Origin: Euryarchaeota archaeon UBA258
GTDB taxonomy: Archaea; Thermoplasmatota; Poseidoniia; Poseidoniales; Poseidoniaceae
NCBI GenBank assembly: GCA_002502605.1
Contig: DAPR01000046.1
Location: 9,233-24,679 of the forward strand
Direction of reading: 5' to 3'
Length of the DNA stretch: 15,447 nucleotides
Shown here: positions 14,870-15,447 of the stretch, one piece after another
Layout of the letters: every line of letters starts with the position of its first letter
How positions within the stretch are numbered: the stretch's first letter is position 1
The notes under the pieces: model-generated
The model's database searches: none
The model's input: only the letters and a program-made list of their open reading frames with translations
Told to the model about the DNA's origin: nothing
Made by a program: the position numbers and the translations under genes

Positions 14870-15446
14870 AGAATTTCTTTCGCTGTCCTTCTTCATCTTC
14901 CGACGTTGCAGCGCTTTCGTCGTTTGTTTCTCCAGAATCTTCGGCAGGGTCGGCGTCGGCGCCAGCGTCACCATCGGCTTCCGCCTCTGCTTGTGCTTGG
15001 GCTTCTGCTTCCGCCTCCGCCTCTTCTTTCTCTGCGGCAACAATTTCCTTTGCCATCTTTTCAGCGGATTCTTGAATTTCATCTTCCTTGACTGCGGAGA
15101 TGATGAGTGCTGCGGTTGCTTGCATTGAAGCATCAACATAGGGCGCTGCTCGGTAGAAGTACTGAATCATGGTTCCAACGGTGCCAAAGACGGCACCAAG
15201 GCCGATGACCCATCCATTGTTGATGTTCTGTACATTCTCTGGATTGTTGTAGAGTTCGGAGGCTGGAATGCCGGTTTCTGGAGGCCACCATGTTGCGCCT
15301 GAAGCGTTGGTCAGAACTTCGATTGTAGCCCACACTGCGTAGATGATCATGAGAATGGACATGTAGTTCATCATCATGCGGTTTTCCAACAGGAATTTGA
15401 CTAGGGCTCTGCCGTCGCTTGGCGCGGCGTTTTCCTCAGCGGTCAT
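14868..15446 (-). CDS. Two-TM membrane protein with acidic Ala/Glu-rich tail
   Basis: A 192-residue protein read from the ATG at 15446, almost at the window edge, so an earlier start beyond the window cannot be excluded. Hydrophobic helices lie at about 29-47 (MSILMIIYAVWATIEVL) and 79-98 (WVIGLGAVFGTVGTMIQYFY). They are separated by a 30-residue Trp/Pro/Asn-rich loop. Residues 107-155 form an amphipathic Ala/Glu/Gln helix. Residues 156-188 are very acidic (Asp/Glu/Ala/Ser) and probably disordered, and the chain ends in a basic R-K-K-F. An even number of membrane spans places both ends on the same side, probably the cytoplasm, where the tail could meet the downstream soluble protein. No family recognised. 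It is translationally close to the next gene, with only 9 bases between. Confidence 0.85.
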   Translation of the reverse strand: MTAEENAAPSDGRALVKFLLENRMMMNYMSILMIIYAVWATIEVLTNASGATWWPPETGIPASELYNNPENVQNINNGWVIGLGAVFGTVGTMIQYFYRAAPYVDASMQATAALIISAVKEDEIQESAEKMAKEIVAAEKEEAEAEAEAQAQAEAEADGDAGADADPAEDSGETNDESAATSEDEEGQRKKF

Positions 15447-15447
15447 G

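Noticed and set aside
1..15447. Mobile element, prophage, CRISPR or defence island
   Set aside because: No transposase, integrase, terminase, capsid or Cas motif was seen, nor regularly spaced repeats or a flanking tRNA. The known genes are housekeeping.

Overview
The window looks archaeal, most likely a marine euryarchaeon of the Marine Group II (Poseidoniales) type. An archaeal-type DnaG primase and a group II chaperonin (thermosome) support this directly. The lineage is inferred from overall protein style: acidic N-termini, proline-rich tails, Ala/Glu coiled coils and tight operons, alongside a bacterial-type PurH and PurN. No rRNA, tRNA, CRISPR array, insertion sequence or integrase was seen. 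Gene density is very high and no gene-free stretch exceeds about 110 bases.

Left part (1-4651). A large helical-repeat protein of unknown function, open at the window edge (+), converges with a leftward pair. That pair is dnaG followed by a membrane-hairpin protein with long disordered acidic and proline-rich ends. A 110-base divergent spacer (4652-4761) carries two strong inverted repeats and three copies of a TTAGGA/TCCTAA hexamer.

Middle (4762-6724). A rightward run of four short, tightly packed genes: a double TerB-like protein, an unrecognised helical protein, a 69-residue protein and a short MobA-like nucleotidyltransferase. The last overlaps the convergent purN by 29 bases.

Purine and membrane region (6696-9802). 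purN (-) and a DUF454/YbaN-like membrane protein (+) diverge from a short spacer with a TATA-like element and two inverted repeats. A 58-residue DUF6356-like membrane protein follows full-length purH on the minus strand. PurN and PurH would supply both formyl-transfer steps and the final cyclohydrolase step of IMP synthesis.

Right part (9881-15446), all minus strand. Transcription runs from a two-TM protein with an Ala/Glu-rich acidic tail, through an unrecognised 679-residue soluble protein and a tail-anchored coiled-coil protein with 11-residue repeats, to a divergent thermosome subunit and then purH. The first three genes are tightly spaced, have good Shine-Dalgarno sites and look like one functional unit, perhaps a membrane-attached scaffold. 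This is the best candidate for an undescribed system here. Its function cannot be read from the sequence.
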